A DNA stretch of 64,000 nt. Source: Welwitschia mirabilis. Its lineage: Eukaryota; Gnetophyta; Gnetopsida; Welwitschiales. The stretch is taken from positions 10,422,550 through 10,486,549 of the forward strand of contig JBOZIK010000001.1 of assembly GCA_051453625.1 (NCBI GenBank). Direction: 5' to 3'. Positions within the stretch are counted from its first letter, which is position 1. Each line of letters begins with the position of its first letter. Under the pieces are notes generated by a model. It had not been told where the DNA came from, did no database searches, and saw only the letters and a list, made by a program, of their open reading frames with translations. The translations under genes were made by a program, and so were the position numbers. Shown one piece after another: positions 20,621 through 34,360 of the stretch.

Positions 20621-21945
20621 TGAGGACAATGATGATCCAACTCAATTATTAAACAACAAGGATGAGGATGACTATCAGTTAAACTTAATAGACTTATTCC
20701 TTCTAATACAACAATCCAACTTAAATAGTCTACCCATATTTCTCCATCCCTTTCACTTGTGTTTTAATGTAATACCCAAAGTAACATACTTTCCTTTCCT
20801 ACTAATCCCACTTTACTTTATGCCTTTAATGAAAAATCTTTTCAAAAGTACGACTTGGGATATCTTAGAATTTTAAATTAGGAAAAGCTTTATCTTCTTG
20901 ATGAAAATCCATGTCTTGAATTGGATGTTAAGAAGTTTCTTAGTTTTACTAAACATTCTAATAAGCCTTCAAAAATTTCTTAGATCCATTCTTTAAGTCG
21001 TACCTTGAATGAATTATGTAATGATAATCATGATTTACATCAATTTGATTAAAGATTATTTTTCAATGAAATTTATCAATTCTTCATCTTTTATTTAGTT
21101 TCTGAAATTTGTGCTATCAAGGTTTTAGCCTTTTATTTTCTTTACCTCTAATTGATTTTACTCAAAAATGATTGTATACCTTGTATGTTTTATCAATTGG
21201 TTTCTATTTGATTTGGTCCTTATTTTTTTCAAAAAGTAGAATACATACAATCACAACCTTACAAAAATAAAATTAATATTTCTTTTTCTTAAAATAAAGT
21301 GCTAGATAGGATTTAAGATCTAAATAATACTTGTTTTCCTCATGAGCACTTAATTTCATATTATATAATCAATACTTAAAAGTTAGTAGAAAATGAAGAT
21401 CCTTTTTTGTACAAAATTTATAGGATTTCTAAAGAGTCATTAATTACTTATAAATTTAAAGAAATTTAAGAGTTATGACCTTTTTAGTATAGTATAGTAA
21501 CATAACAACTTTAAGAAAATTAAAGCAATTTTTACACTTAAAATATGATCATAGATAATATATAGATATAAATGTAAACTGATAAAGTTAATTTATAAAA
21601 ACCATGTTACAAGTCTAATTTCAGAAAAATTAATATAATTTATTTTTTATAAACCTATAGTTAATAATTTTTAGTTACAAGACCTATTAAAAGACTAAAA
21701 AATTCAATAATTAATGTCATTTTTCATAGAAAATTATCTAATAAAAGTATATTAATAATTTAAGAAAACAATTTCATTTTCATCATTTATATTTAAGAAT
21801 ATTTAGTAAATTATATTATTTTCCTTTCTTACAAAATCTTTATTTTTAAATGATTATTGCAATTCTTATTTACAATGTGTTAAGTTTAATTATTTAAATG
21901 ATTAAAAGATGATTAGTTTAATTTTATTTTAAATTTTTAATATTA
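20620..21945. other. A+T-rich DNA, nothing recognised
   Basis: Probably the decayed continuation of the gag-bearing element. I could find no RT, RNase H or integrase motif. Confidence 0.4.
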
Positions 21946-22051
21946 CTCTCTCTCTCTTTCTCTCTCTCTCTCTCTTCTTCCTTTTCTTCCTCCCTCTCTC
22001 TCCCCCCTCTCTCTATATCTCTCTACATACACATATACACACACTCTCTTT
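21946..22051. repeat. CT-rich compound microsatellite
   Basis: Runs of CT are interrupted by CTTC, CCTCC and CCCCCC, then shift to ACAC near 22030. Confidence 0.85.
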
Positions 22052-24862
22052 CACTTTAATAAGTTGGTTAACTTACTTAGTTTTTTCAATTTTGATCCTT
22101 TTTTATTTATGTTATAGTTACATGAATTTTAAGTAAGCTTATCTCTTGTTATTCATATTTAACTTTGCATTTACTCCCATTTCTCCTCATTAGTTAAATT
22201 AATTGAACATGGGAAAAGGAATTTTAAAGTTAACATGATTTCAATTAAGTAACATTCAAAAGTTAATTATTTAGTAAGAGATGACTTCTAACATTTTAGC
22301 TCCTTGCATTCATGGTAGTACAAATTGCTTAACCAATTAGAAGTAGCAATCACACTTACATGTTGGTGCATGTAGTGGAATCCAAACTAGGGATTTTCCT
22401 TTCGAAGAAAACACCTTCATGCAAAGTCAAGCAAGAAAAAATAAATTACATGTAGTAATCTAGGGGTAAGAATATAGAGGAAACTCAAAAAATAACCAAA
22501 ATCTATAGGCAGGGAGAATGCAAGGATCAAGTGAATAAGATTGAAATTATAGGAATAAAAGACCTCTAAAAGGGAATTTAGATAATTCTATAATGGAAGA
22601 TAAAGTAATTTGATAGTAAATGATAAAAATAATAAGTTACTCCTATGTACAAGTTATAAGCAAAAGATGAATGCAAACAATAGTAAAATGCAAATAGAGA
22701 ATTCAGATTTCAAGGCCTAAAATAAGTAAAATTCATATAAAATAAAATTTCCAGAATGAATATTGCAAGAACAACAACATCATGATAACTGTGATGCATT
22801 TGTCTTATCTTCAAATCAAAGTCGAAGCATATCTTATTTCAAGAAACGAATGTTTAAGAAATGATATGGTCTTTTTGTAGAAGCTTTTATTAAAGTTAAA
22901 AAAAAAAAAAGGAAAATTTACAGTTTGTTCTTTAGCATAAAGAATGAACAATAACTAGCCAAATGATGCTAATACTAAAATGAAAACTAGTAATTAGTAA
23001 ACTCATGCATTAGTATATGAATGTTAAAAGAGCACTTATCTAGTTAAAGCTTGTAGTTTTACCATTCAAATTTGAGCATAAACAAGTATTTGAAATTATA
23101 GCATTGATGTTAGGTACTCTTCATGATATCGATGAAAGAACTATGAATAAAAAAAATTCTCTCTAGTTCTAGACTTAAAATATGAATGAATCTAGATTAA
23201 GAGTACAAATTTAAAATTGCTCTCAGAAACCATTTGGGTGTTTTAAAAATAAAAGATGATCTATGAAAACATTCCAAATACTTCTAGAATATGTATATAA
23301 ATAAGACACATTATTAAAGATTTTCCAAACTTCACTTGGAGGAGGTCATATCAACAGAACCTATGACAACCTTATCCTTAAAAATAGAGATGCATTAATT
23401 TCCATTGTTTTTATTATTTCTTATTATTTTTCTAAGATCCAAAAAATAGAAAATTTTTTAAATTAAAATGTAAACAAATAAATAAGTGCCTTTTGAAGTC
23501 TCATTATCTAGGATCTCATTTCAAAGTAATACACCATTTGCAAACCTTACTAGGGCTTACTAGTAAAAGACCTAAAGTATTCACTTGTTTTTCTAGTTGG
23601 TAAGTCCATTTAGCACTGTTTAAAACTCCAATAGGAGTTATAAAAAACTAAGGCATTTTAAATTATTTTTATAGAAATATTATCAACTCTCTTCAACATC
23701 TCACATGGAACTAAATGTAGACCAAAGTACACAAAGTTAAAATTTGCAATATATTTTTATTAAGGACACATAATATCAAGTGTAATTGGATGAAATTTCT
23801 TAAAAGAACTAGTTAAAGGATTTAGCAGAGAATACCTTCTTTTAAAAATACCTATTAGAAGCACAATAATTAATGCAAAGTATCTTAAGCTCAAAGTAAG
23901 TCAGTTTTCATTCAAACCTAGGATAATAGGATAAAATTGTAATAAATTAAAGAGTTCATGTTTATACAGATAGGAATTATTCTTAAAACTAGTGGAAAAA
24001 TGAAGGGAGAAGAAAATGAATGGTAGCTGTATAGAAAAACAATAACAACTTCCATACAACTTAAAAAATATACATGACCAATGCCAATAGGATTAGCCTC
24101 CTCTAATTATGGTTTAATAGTTACAACTAATAAAACATGATAATACTTTATTGTAATTGTTCTAGATTGAATTCTGAAGAGATAATTATTATATTGAATA
24201 ATTTATTTTTTTAGCACTATGCCTGAAGAATGGTACTGTAACATCACAAGCAGTTACATTAGTAACTGCCTAATACTCTAAAATGTAATATGGCTTAATT
24301 AAATGGCTTATGGCTAATATTACATGAAAATATCACATTTATCCTAGAAATGAATAGATATGATAAGTTATAGCTCATAGAATTTAAATATCTAATGTTC
24401 TAATGTCTTGGTAGGTTTTGATATGCTCTAATGTCATGCATCTAGTGCCAAAATGAGTGATAATGAAAACATCAATAAGTGATTGAAATATAGTAAAGGA
24501 AAAAGAAGTATGAGTTATTTTTAGGAGTAAATAGATCCACATTTTTTTCCTTAGATCTCGACCTCCTAATCAGATCATCACAAATCACTTGAAAATGAAT
24601 TAAAATGTACTATTTTATGCTCATTAAATCTTTGATGCTTTTGTTTCTTGAAAAGCACAAAAATACCTCTAAGTGTAGTATTATTATTATAAAATAATGA
24701 TAAATTATGACTTTTAATTGAAGAAATCATGAAGATTTCATTTTATGTAGAAGATTCAAAACTAAGAGATAAAGAGACCTCTCAAGAAGCATGAATGTTT
24801 CATCTTGAAAATACCTCAAGGATTACATTGGTACTAATGGAACTTGTACAATTAAAGAAGCA
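22052..24862. other. Very A+T-rich DNA without a recognisable gene
   Basis: No open frame above about 60 codons appears on either strand over 2.8 kb and no protein motif is visible. Homopolymer A runs (for example near 22900) are frequent. Confidence 0.5.
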
Positions 24863-25137
24863 AATAATAGGTATGGGTGAGGAAGGTGTATGAGGTAAAA
24901 TAAGGAAAAAGGAGAAAAACATGGGAGAAAAAAGGAAAGGGGATGAGGTTGATGAGAGGATTTAAAAGGTAAATAATAATAAACGTCCTCATGATATGTT
25001 AAATACGTATCATATTAGTAAATGGAAAAACAAGAATTTGAATGAGATTTTTCACATGTGGGCATATCCATTATGCCTTTTATTTAAAAATATTTCTAGG
25101 AATAAGGATATAAAATAAGTAACCAAGAGTTTATATC
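24863..25137 (+). repeat. 275-bp direct repeat, copy 1
   Basis: This matches 31835-32106 along its whole length at an offset of 6972, with the shared words ATAGGTATGG, CATATTAGTAAAT and TGCCTTTTATTTAAAAA. It brackets the hAT transposase pseudogene at a distance. It could be a pair of LTRs, a dispersed repeat or part of a segmental duplication. Confidence 0.75.
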
Positions 25138-26420
25138 AAAAATCCCTCCTTAATGTTAATTTTGTAAAATTGGGAAGAACTAACATTATAAAGAATTAAT
25201 ATTAGTTGACATGACTTGACAAGGGAACCACTGAAATTGATTGAAGCATCAAAACATAAAACCAAGAATAGAAGCACCAAAATCAGCAAAGTTACCAAAA
25301 TGTACAACTTTAATGAATATTTTCTCTGAATGATTTTCTTAGATGAATATGCATCCTTCATCCTATGCAACTTTAAAGAAGACATCTTTGAATAGTCTTT
25401 CTAACTAATATGCATACCTTGCTTGAAAACATGGGACATACCTAACATGGAACAAATCTAAAGAGAAATGAAACACATCCAATGAAAAATAAAAATTATA
25501 TATGTTGTTTAACCATAATCATTAGACTAATTGAATAATTTAATAAGGTATCTTCTTCTATTTTAATCCATCTTTTACAATAATAAGTTTCTTCATAATA
25601 ATTGGATGGCCTCCCTTGAACCAATAATCTTTAAAAAAGGTTTTCTCAGAAAAATTTAAAAAATTTTCATGCTAATATTCAAAATAATTGCAGGAATATT
25701 ACAATGCTCAAACCTAATTTAATAGCTCAGGGTAAGGCCTNNNNNNNNNNATTGGAGAAATAAGAGGAGGTAATCCCATCGCTGTAGAGGTTGGTATATA
25801 CAAAGGTGATATGTCTTGTGAATCACCATAAGACACTCCTTCATGCCACTGTGACCCCACATCATAGACAAATGGATCTTCGCTCCACTATAATCTATGT
25901 AGAAGACATATCTATAACCCTACCTCTTCATTTCTTCTTCTTCAAATTAGAAGAATCCTTTACTTTGATGTCTAGTATTGTGATACCATCAATGATTAAA
26001 TAGTCAACAAAAGTAAAAGTCAGCAATGTCAAAAAAAAAGTCAAGTTGTTGAGTCAGAGACTAGTAAAAAAAAAAAAAAAAAAAGTTGGCTTAAAAAGTC
26101 AGCTTTAAAATTTTTTAACGCCAACAAATTAAGACATTAGTGATCATGTTTTGGATATATGTAACTCTTTTCTGATGTAATTAGAAGTTCTAAATGAACA
26201 TTTTTTAAATGCATTGTAACTCTTGCCAATCCAATCATAAAGCATATAATTAAAAATTTGAAACCATAGTTGACAGGTGAATGATAAATTTAGAATTTAA
26301 ATAGGTTATACATCAAAAACATGTATTAAACCAATGGAAACATTAAAACAATAGAACAAAATAGTGCATGATATGTTATCCATACGTACGATGAGACATG
26401 AAACCATAATCCAATCATCC
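25138..26420. other. A+T-rich spacer with a 10-N gap and an A run
   Basis: The N run is 25741-25750. Around 26005-26110 the motif AGTCA recurs (AGTCAACA, AGTCAGC, AGTCAAG, GAGTCAGAG) around an A20 run. That could be a subterminal region of the adjacent hAT element, but I found no matching opposite end. Confidence 0.35.
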
Positions 26421-26743
26421 AAAATGTTTAGTACAAATTACAAAATCAACATCAAACAAAGGTTTTAATAGATCTAATCTAGTAATGTCATAAGGGTTTT
26501 NNNNNNNNNNNNNNNNNNNNNNNNNNNNNNNNNNNNNNNNNNNNNNNNNNNNNNNNNNNNNNNNNNNNNNNNNNNNNNNNNNNNNNNNNNNNNNNNNNNN
26601 AAAATAGTGCATGATATGTTATCCATACGTATGATGATACATGAAACCATAATCTAATCATCCAAAATGTTTAATACAAATTACAAAATCAACATCAAAC
26701 AAAGGTTTTAATAGATCTAATCTAGTAATGTCATAAGGGTTTT
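26358..26743. repeat. 100-N gap with duplicated flanks
   Basis: The 143 bases at 26358-26500 recur at 26601-26743 (offset 243) with a handful of differences. The 100-N gap 26501-26600 lies between them. Confidence 0.9.
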
Positions 26744-29700
26744 TAGAAGAACCCTCGCTAGCATTCCTATGCACTAGTGTCTTTCTCCATGGTCAATACA
26801 CATTAGAAGCATGTGGAGGTTGTTCAGGTAGTGGATNNNNNNNNNNNNNNNNNNNNNNNNNNNNNNNNNNNNNNNNNNNNNNNNNNNNNNNNNNNNNNNN
26901 NNNNNNNNNNNNNNNNNNNNNNNNNNNNNNNNNNNNNNNNNNNNNNNNNNNNNNNNNNNNNNNNNNGTGAGGAGCATTAACAGGTGTATCATCATCATAA
27001 GAAGCATCATCTCCATCACCCTCTCTAATCCATGATGGATGAATATCATCTAGATCCATCACATCTGAAGTTGTTAATGCCAATTTCTTCAAATAAAATC
27101 TAAGGTTATGATGGATAAAAACTAAATTATTTAATCTCTAGGTTGTAAATAGATTATGCTTCTTTGAGTGTATGTGCTCAAAGATTCTTTAATCATGCTT
27201 ACACCCTATAAAATAAAAGGCAATAACCAATGTCAAAAAATAATAAATAAAATTTGCAAAAAGACACAATGAAAAAAAGAATCAGAAATGTTGAATTTCA
27301 AAGTTCAAACCAATACTAGTTGTATTACATAGCTGTGAAACAATACTAGTGGCTATTTCTTTCAAATTCTTAGTCTCCAAACCATATTCAGATAACCAAT
27401 CCTCTAAACAAATGAAAGAATACATCATTTAGATAATAATTTTAGTCAGAAAACAAGTTATTCATTCTTGAATACAATAAAAACAACTTATTTAACTTGG
27501 TTTCAGCTGAGATTTCAATGACTCAGCCACAACTGTAAATAATAACAAACCCATCCTTTTTGTATACATGATCAAGTATTTTATCACTTGGTATGTCTTA
27601 TCTAGATATGGTATGATTTAATTTAGCACATCATGAAGTCCCAATATCAATCATATTTCCTCTTCTATATGATTAAATTCCCTTACAAATCTAAATTATG
27701 GGTTTAATATGTGTGAAATAGTATGAAATCATTGTGCATTTGATTCTCCCATCTATTTCCAATATTAGAAATATAATCAAACTAGAAATTAAGAAGGCAC
27801 ATAAATAACATTGANNNNNNNNAATGAAAATATCAAACTTCAAGTATATGACTTATATGCTTTGTACCTCTCATATAGTCTTTTAGAAATGTTTGCAAAT
27901 TTATCAAGAATACCACTCTCTGTAAGATAGGAATGGATGCCCTCCTTTGCCTTGATACTGCTTCATAAACATATGCCAAAGGTGGTCTTTCCCTATCTAC
28001 CTTTTAAAGAACAAGCATTGATGGTTGGGTGACCTACAAATTGTAAAGATGTAGATAAGTGAACATGACATTTGAATTTATAAATCAAAAAAAATTAATG
28101 TTGATGTATTTCATTATTTTTAAATATCTGCCTGGATGATTAGTACAATTAAAAACAATGTATGTCATATGAGTAGCCTCAAAAGTATGATAAAGTAAAG
28201 CAAATCTCTCTCATCATAACTCCATGATGGATTATAAAACATCTTCATTAATGCTTGCTTCACCTCTTGCATGCTATCTAATAATAAGAATTTTGTCATA
28301 AACCTTATTTGGCTAGGCCTAAGAAGTTCCTTACCATTAGAGTGCTGACTAAAAAGATGATGAACATGGGAGTGGTTGCACATAAATTTTGATATAAATT
28401 TTATCCTTTGCATCACCCAAATAATAATAAATGATAATTTCTCAATCCTCAAGTCATATTTCACATTTTCATTATGAAATACATGAACAAACATCTAATG
28501 TATTACTAACACTACATTTAATATTACAAATATTTAGTTAATTATCCTTTTAATCCAAGGCAATTTTTTAAAGTCTTCAAGAAGAAGATCAATGCAGTGT
28601 GCTGCACAAGGATTTTAATATAAATGTGGATAATGATGCATCAGTAATCTACTTGCTACCTTATAGGAAGATCCATTATTTGTAACAACATACACAATAA
28701 AAAATAAAGAAGGCTAAGTACAAGAGTACAAGACTACATCTTTGTTTTCATAAGGAGATAATGAGTGTAATTGAATTAAATAGGAACTATTTACCTAAAA
28801 AACCTTGCTAGGTCCTACTTCTTCAATTACTTTTTTGAACTCTTCAAATAGAAACTCAACATTTCTTATGTTGTCCAATGCATCAACAAATTTCAAAAAC
28901 ATTATTCCTGAAGTTGATGCTACCAAAAAATTAATGAGATTTCTATCCCATCTATTACTTCCCATCTATTACTTTAATCATCTATGAGAATGCTACATCC
29001 AGATTTGTTTCAAACCTTCTTATATTGGATCATCATATCCTCAATATCATGTTTGACATCATCTAACATGGATTTCTACACCTTTGTGTAGGTGGGAGCT
29101 TTAAAATTATCTAGTCCACACTCACTAATAGCATCACAAATCCTCTGAAACATGGGACTTACAAATGCATGTAATGGTANNNNNNNNNNNNNNNNNNNNN
29201 NNNNNNNNNNNNNNNNNNCTCTCTTGACTACATCCTCCTTATCATGCATGCTCATCTCAATTGTCTGTTGAGTACCAAGATCATGACATAAAGGCATCAA
29301 ATCAATAAGCTTATCTCGAATGGTTGATAATAAGATTCTAATCCTTGAGAAGATGAGCCAACTATAGGGCTAGAAAGTGGAGGATGAATACCACTTTCAT
29401 GTTGGGCATTAGCAGCACTAACCACACTGGGAGGGGAAAAAGAAGTATGTACCCCTGAATCTTTAGTTATATGCTCCCAACCATAAACTATTCTCTTTCT
29501 AACTATGGACATAGACACTCTACCCTCAGTTGCAAAACTAGAGCATCTTTCTCCATTTTCCTTTGTGCTAGAAGATCTATAAGTCTTACCTTGTTTTTCT
29601 TTTGCTCCTCTCTATAGCTTAAATACATACGCATTTCTTTCATTTGGGTAAGTTGGGGCAAGACACAACGTCATGACCAAGTAGTTGAGTAATGTGATAC

Positions 29701-29820
29701 TTTATTCTGTTTACACCTCCATGAAATGTAACCTGATAATAATTGCATTTTAGCACATCTAAATTTCTAGGATCTAGTTGTGTATAATGTTGTCATGCTG
29801 GATCCATTTCAGCATGTTTA
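26420..29820 (-). pseudogene. hAT-family transposase, decayed
   Basis: Read from high to low coordinates on the minus strand. A BED-type zinc finger (29820-29650) keeps LDPRNLDVLKCNYY, GGVNRIKYHITQ and SCPNLPK. A Ser/Pro linker follows (29297-29518). A DUF659-like core begins with CDAISECGLDNFKAPTY (29076-29160) and continues with NLINFLVASTSGIMFLKFVD near 28900. After an apparent intron (about 28800-28700) come VVTNNGSSYK and NPCAAHCIDLLLED (28560-28700). GKELLRPSQIRFMTKFLLLD lies in the frame 28165-28494, and SGILDKFA-type sequence is near 27900. The C-terminal dimerisation block, IFEHIHSKKHN and RLNNLVFIHHNLRF, lies at about 27090-27190, followed by an Asp-rich tail. Stops, frameshifts and four gaps (three inside, plus a 100-N one at the C-terminal end) interrupt it. 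hAT transposases cut and paste DNA with 8-bp target duplications. Confidence 0.85.
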
Positions 29821-31834
29821 ATTACTACAAACAAATATTAATTGCAAATTTTAAATCCGATACTTAGGTAGAAAAACACATGTAATTTAAAAATAATATC
29901 AAATTTAATTAAAAAGTAGAAAAATAAATGTAATTTAAATAACTAAGAAACACTCTTAACTGCAATTTTTTAAGGAATGAATAGGCAAAATTAGCAAAGA
30001 ATATTGAAAAATAAGGAATGAAAATGATTAGGCAAAGTGGTCCCAAGGTAGGGAAAGCATTTTCACTAAAGAGGTAGGAATATTAAAATTACAAGAAAAC
30101 TGATACAATGAAAAGATATGGGCAGAGCAACAGGCATACAGATTTAAAGGGAATTCTTAAATGAATAATCAAAATTTCTATTAAAGCTAAAGAAAAAATA
30201 CACAAATTAATAGTTTATTACTAATTCATAAAGCAAACATGTATAAACAACATTAAAAAAATGCTACCATACAAGTTAGAAGATATAGTTTATAGGCCAA
30301 AGAAGCTACTTAATAAAAAGAAAAATGTCAGAAGAACTTACAAGCCATCATTTTATCCTTCTCCATTTTTTTTACAAAATTGGATATTCATCAATGATTT
30401 AGTGTGCATATTTCAGTAAGAATATTTAATAAACCCAAGTTCATTAATCCTAGAAAAGTGCTTCCTCATGCATTGGTTTGTTATTGTCCACTATTGAAAA
30501 CCAAGAGTCTTAGGAAGCTTGTAATGTCTTTATAAGATAAAATGCATCACGCATTAAAAAAAATCAACATTATGAGAACATAAGCATAAGAAAGATTGTG
30601 AGATACATGTGGATCCAAATGCTTGCATTTTAAGGATAAAAATATCAAGTAATTAAAATCAATATATTTGTGCATTTCTAGCACATTTCCTAAGCCTGTT
30701 TCCCCTTATCACATGCCTTTATTTATTTGTGCCAATAAAGATTCTTTGATGAAGTGGCCTTTTTTCTAAATTGATGTGTGATGGATACTTCGAAATACTG
30801 ACCTAGTAAATTTATAGTGGAAATGACATCATGAATGTTTTCTTTGTGCTTGTATGATCATTAAAAAATCATTTTCTCTTACAGTTGCAAGTAAGTTAAC
30901 AAAAGGAAATGAGACTAAACTAACTTATCCTTTTTCTCTATGTCTAGATGGGTTTATGAAATGTTGGTCAAGAATTAGTTAAGAGTTCCCTAGAATTACA
31001 AGGATGGCACTGGAACCTAGAATGTAAAACACCAAGTCTAAAGTAGTAAACTAGACTCTCTAGCCTAGACCACTAGGTAAATATCATATACATTTCACAA
31101 TGGTACTATCTAAATCATAAGAAATTTGATATAGTATACTGGAGTAGGTTTTGAGTACCTAGCTAGTTTTCCTAACATGAAAATCTATATGGTTATCTTT
31201 AATCATTTGGATCAGGTTTTCCATCTTTAAACAGTGATTAAAATGCCTACTTATGTTTTGCTATTAATTAAGAACTTATAAGTCAGGCACTCAGGCCTTT
31301 GCGATTCACCTTCTTTCTTTGACTGTTCACATGTTCTTTGTGGCTTTGCACATCCTCAATGCCTCAATGCCTCAATCACTCACAAGTAGGCCTTCATGTT
31401 TTAGCTTATATCTTGCTTATTCTCTATTGTTTGCACTTCATCACGAGCTCTTGTTATAGTGACTTAGTGCCTTTTTTCATGCCAAACTTCTGTCTTTTTC
31501 CTCCTTTATTTGTGCCAAACTTCATGTTTTTACTCTGTCTTTGTGGACTCCAACCATACTTCACTTTTTCTTACCTTTTGAAGTAACTATTATGCAATTA
31601 TTTTTTGGCTCTTTGGAAATAGTCGGTAACTAAATGCTGCTTACTAGGTGGTGACTAGTTGCTCGTAAGCTCCGTGACTCTAATAGATAACTTAGTTTGA
31701 TTCATATTCATTTTCTTGTAGTGACTAGTTGCCTTGACGATGATTAGTTGCTGCCTAATGAAATACTTCATACCATTACCACATCATTTAGAATTACATT
31801 AGTCTTGATGAAATTTACATAACCAAAAGATAAA
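29821..31834. other. A+T-rich spacer, nothing coding recognised
   Basis: A short (CCTCAATG)3-like repeat lies at 31353-31376 and a GTGACTAGTTGC word occurs twice at about 31650-31735. The open frame 31338-31586 (82 codons) is Cys/Leu/Phe-rich with no recognisable family. Confidence 0.4.
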
Positions 31835-32106
31835 AATAATAGGTATGGATGAGGAAGACAAAAGAGATAAAATAGGGAAAAAGGAGAAAAATGTAGGAAA
31901 AAAATAAAATGGGATGACATTAATGAGAGGAACTAGAAGATAAATAATAATAAACCACCTCATAATACATTAAATTCATATCATATTAGTAAATAGAAAG
32001 ACAATAATTTAAATGAGATTTTTGGCATGTGAAAACACCCATTACGCCTTTTATTTAAAAAATTCTAGGAATAAGAATAGAAAATAAGCAGCCAGGAGTT
32101 TATATC
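31835..32106 (+). repeat. 272-bp direct repeat, copy 2
   Basis: Partner of 24863-25137 in the same orientation. The flanking sequences on both sides differ from those of copy 1, so the repeat boundaries are sharp. Confidence 0.75.
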
Positions 32107-32879
32107 TATTATTAATACCTTATTTTATTAAAGTTTTAGGCTTCATCACCTTCCTTTGGAATGATATCAATTCATGCGAAGGAGATTATACATAGATAAA
32201 GAATGGAATACATCCAAAACATAGAGATGCCTAGTTAGTAATAAATGGTTTCATGTAATCTCTTGTGTTAAATTTATTAGTTAGAGTTTGTCCAACCATG
32301 CTAACACAATTCTTAAATATAAATATGATTTCATTACATCTTCTTTATTTTATCTTAAAAATACTTTATTAGAAGATGATGGTATTTTTGTTGATCCTAA
32401 TGATATATGATAGTAATATTTCCCCATCTCTTATAAGAGAAATAAATTGAAAAAAGGTTTAAAACAAAGCAAGTATTATTTCATTTAAATAAGAAAGAGA
32501 CTAAGGGATAGTCCTAATAAATTAAATCTTCTATAAGATAAGATAAACAGGTTGATGAATTAGTTAGTTGTGAATGAATGATGAGATAACTAAATTCAAG
32601 TGAAACATTAAGGAATTAGAAAGATATCAAGAAATATATTAGAAGAAAAGAAATAAAGACACATGAATTTAAAGAGGTGGCTATACTAAATAATGTGTTT
32701 CAAAGGCTAATCTCAATAATGCTAGAAATCTTATAGATCATTGAATTCTTAGGCTACATAAAGAGCCACTTCAGATATACATATTATTTAAACCAAATAG
32801 AAAACCTTAATATTACTTTCAATTTTGATGAGATCTTTAATTAGAAAAACAAAAATGTATTCTCCTTCCGTTAGCTAAG

Positions 32880-34360
32880 AGTTAAACCTTATTATTAAAT
32901 TCTTTCTAAGTAATAAATCTTCTAGTATAAATAAATGGAATGTAGGATTTTGTAAACATTACTACAACATCTTAGCCAATCATGTAGATGTTTCTATTCA
33001 AGATATCTGGAAAGCTAGATATTTCTCAATTCATTGGAATTCCATAGTTCTAGTTTTATTTCCTAGAAGATTACCTATCACTCATCATTTAAATCTTTCT
33101 TTCATTATATTATGTAATATTTTATGCAAAGATATCACACAAGTACTCTCAAACAGGCTTAAAATACTCCTACAAAAAAATCATTCTTATAGATCAATCT
33201 AGTTTTGTTTAGGATAGAAAGATTAAGAATAACATCATTCAGGTGCATGAATTCATTCACTTAACTCACTCTTAGAGATTTTCTTTTGATATTCTTAAGA
33301 TTGCTCTAGCTAAGACCTATGATAAAATTCAATATGACATAGTAGAAATCATCCTCCATAATAGAAATTTGACGAAACATTTTGATTGTTCTTGTTACAA
33401 ATAGAATTAAAATAATAAGATATGATACTCAGTCTAATGGTATTAGAGATTGCTTTTTAATCTAGAGTGCACCCTGAAATAAGGATGTTCCATGTCTTTC
33501 TATCTCTTTAATCTAGTGGAAGATCTTCTAGTTCACTACCTTTAGAAGCATCAACGATATCCCGTGTAGAGGAATTTTTTCCATGATAATAAACACGCTA
33601 ATGATATTATTATCTTTTTTTTAAACCATAGTTATAATCTTAAGGAAACTAAAATCCTCTCCAATAAACTTTTTTAGCATGATAGGTGTTGATGTTCACC
33701 AGAATAACAAAACCTATAATGTAATAAATTCTATTAATTAGATGGCTGATACTATTTCTTTCCTTTCATAGTGTAACATTAAAAATCTCTTAGAATTCTA
33801 CTTAGATGCTTCTATTTTCATAAGTCAGCACCTTAAATAGGTACAAAAACCTTTGATTAAAAATATATCAATAGCTTAGGATCCTAAAAATTATATTTTC
33901 TCTCATATGTATGTAGAGTTATTCTTATTAAAGATATGCTTAATGTCATTCTTAGATATTGACTAGACATCTTCAAGTTCTTTGAATGAGTCATTAAATA
34001 TCTTGATAATATTAATAGGAATTTCCTTTAAATAAGGGCCAATAACTGAAAAAAATTCATCTTTACCAATGGATTAAGATCTATAAATCAAGAAAAGTAG
34101 TTATTCTTGGAATCGTGTTAATCCATCATCAACTTTTTATAAATAAAAGTGAAATGATGTGAAAACTTTATATAGATGTTAATAAGCCTTGGGTTGTTAT
34201 TTATCTTAGGAATTATGGCAAGAAATTCATTCCTAATCATAATTGTTAATATTTTTAGGGTGATTTGTATGAGAGCTAGATTTTTATTAAAGGGATTGGT
34301 AGCTAATTGCCTAGAGGGAGTGTTGACACTTGAATTTCTACATGACTCTAAACTTTAATA
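32880..34360 (+). pseudogene. LINE reverse transcriptase relic
   Basis: Plus-strand reading across frameshifts gives LSNRLKILLQK then a SFV block near 33150-33210, KTYDKIQYDIVEIILH (33309-33359), a degenerate RQGCP block ending MSFYLFNL (33490-33516) and HANDIIIFF (33591-33620) in place of the catalytic ADD. It continues with FFSMIGVDVHQN and a decayed thumb region to about 34350. The order matches plant L1-type RT. The catalytic Asp pair has become Asn-Asp, and many stops are present. The endonuclease was not recognised; sequence from 32107 to 32880 may contain remnants. Confidence 0.75.
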
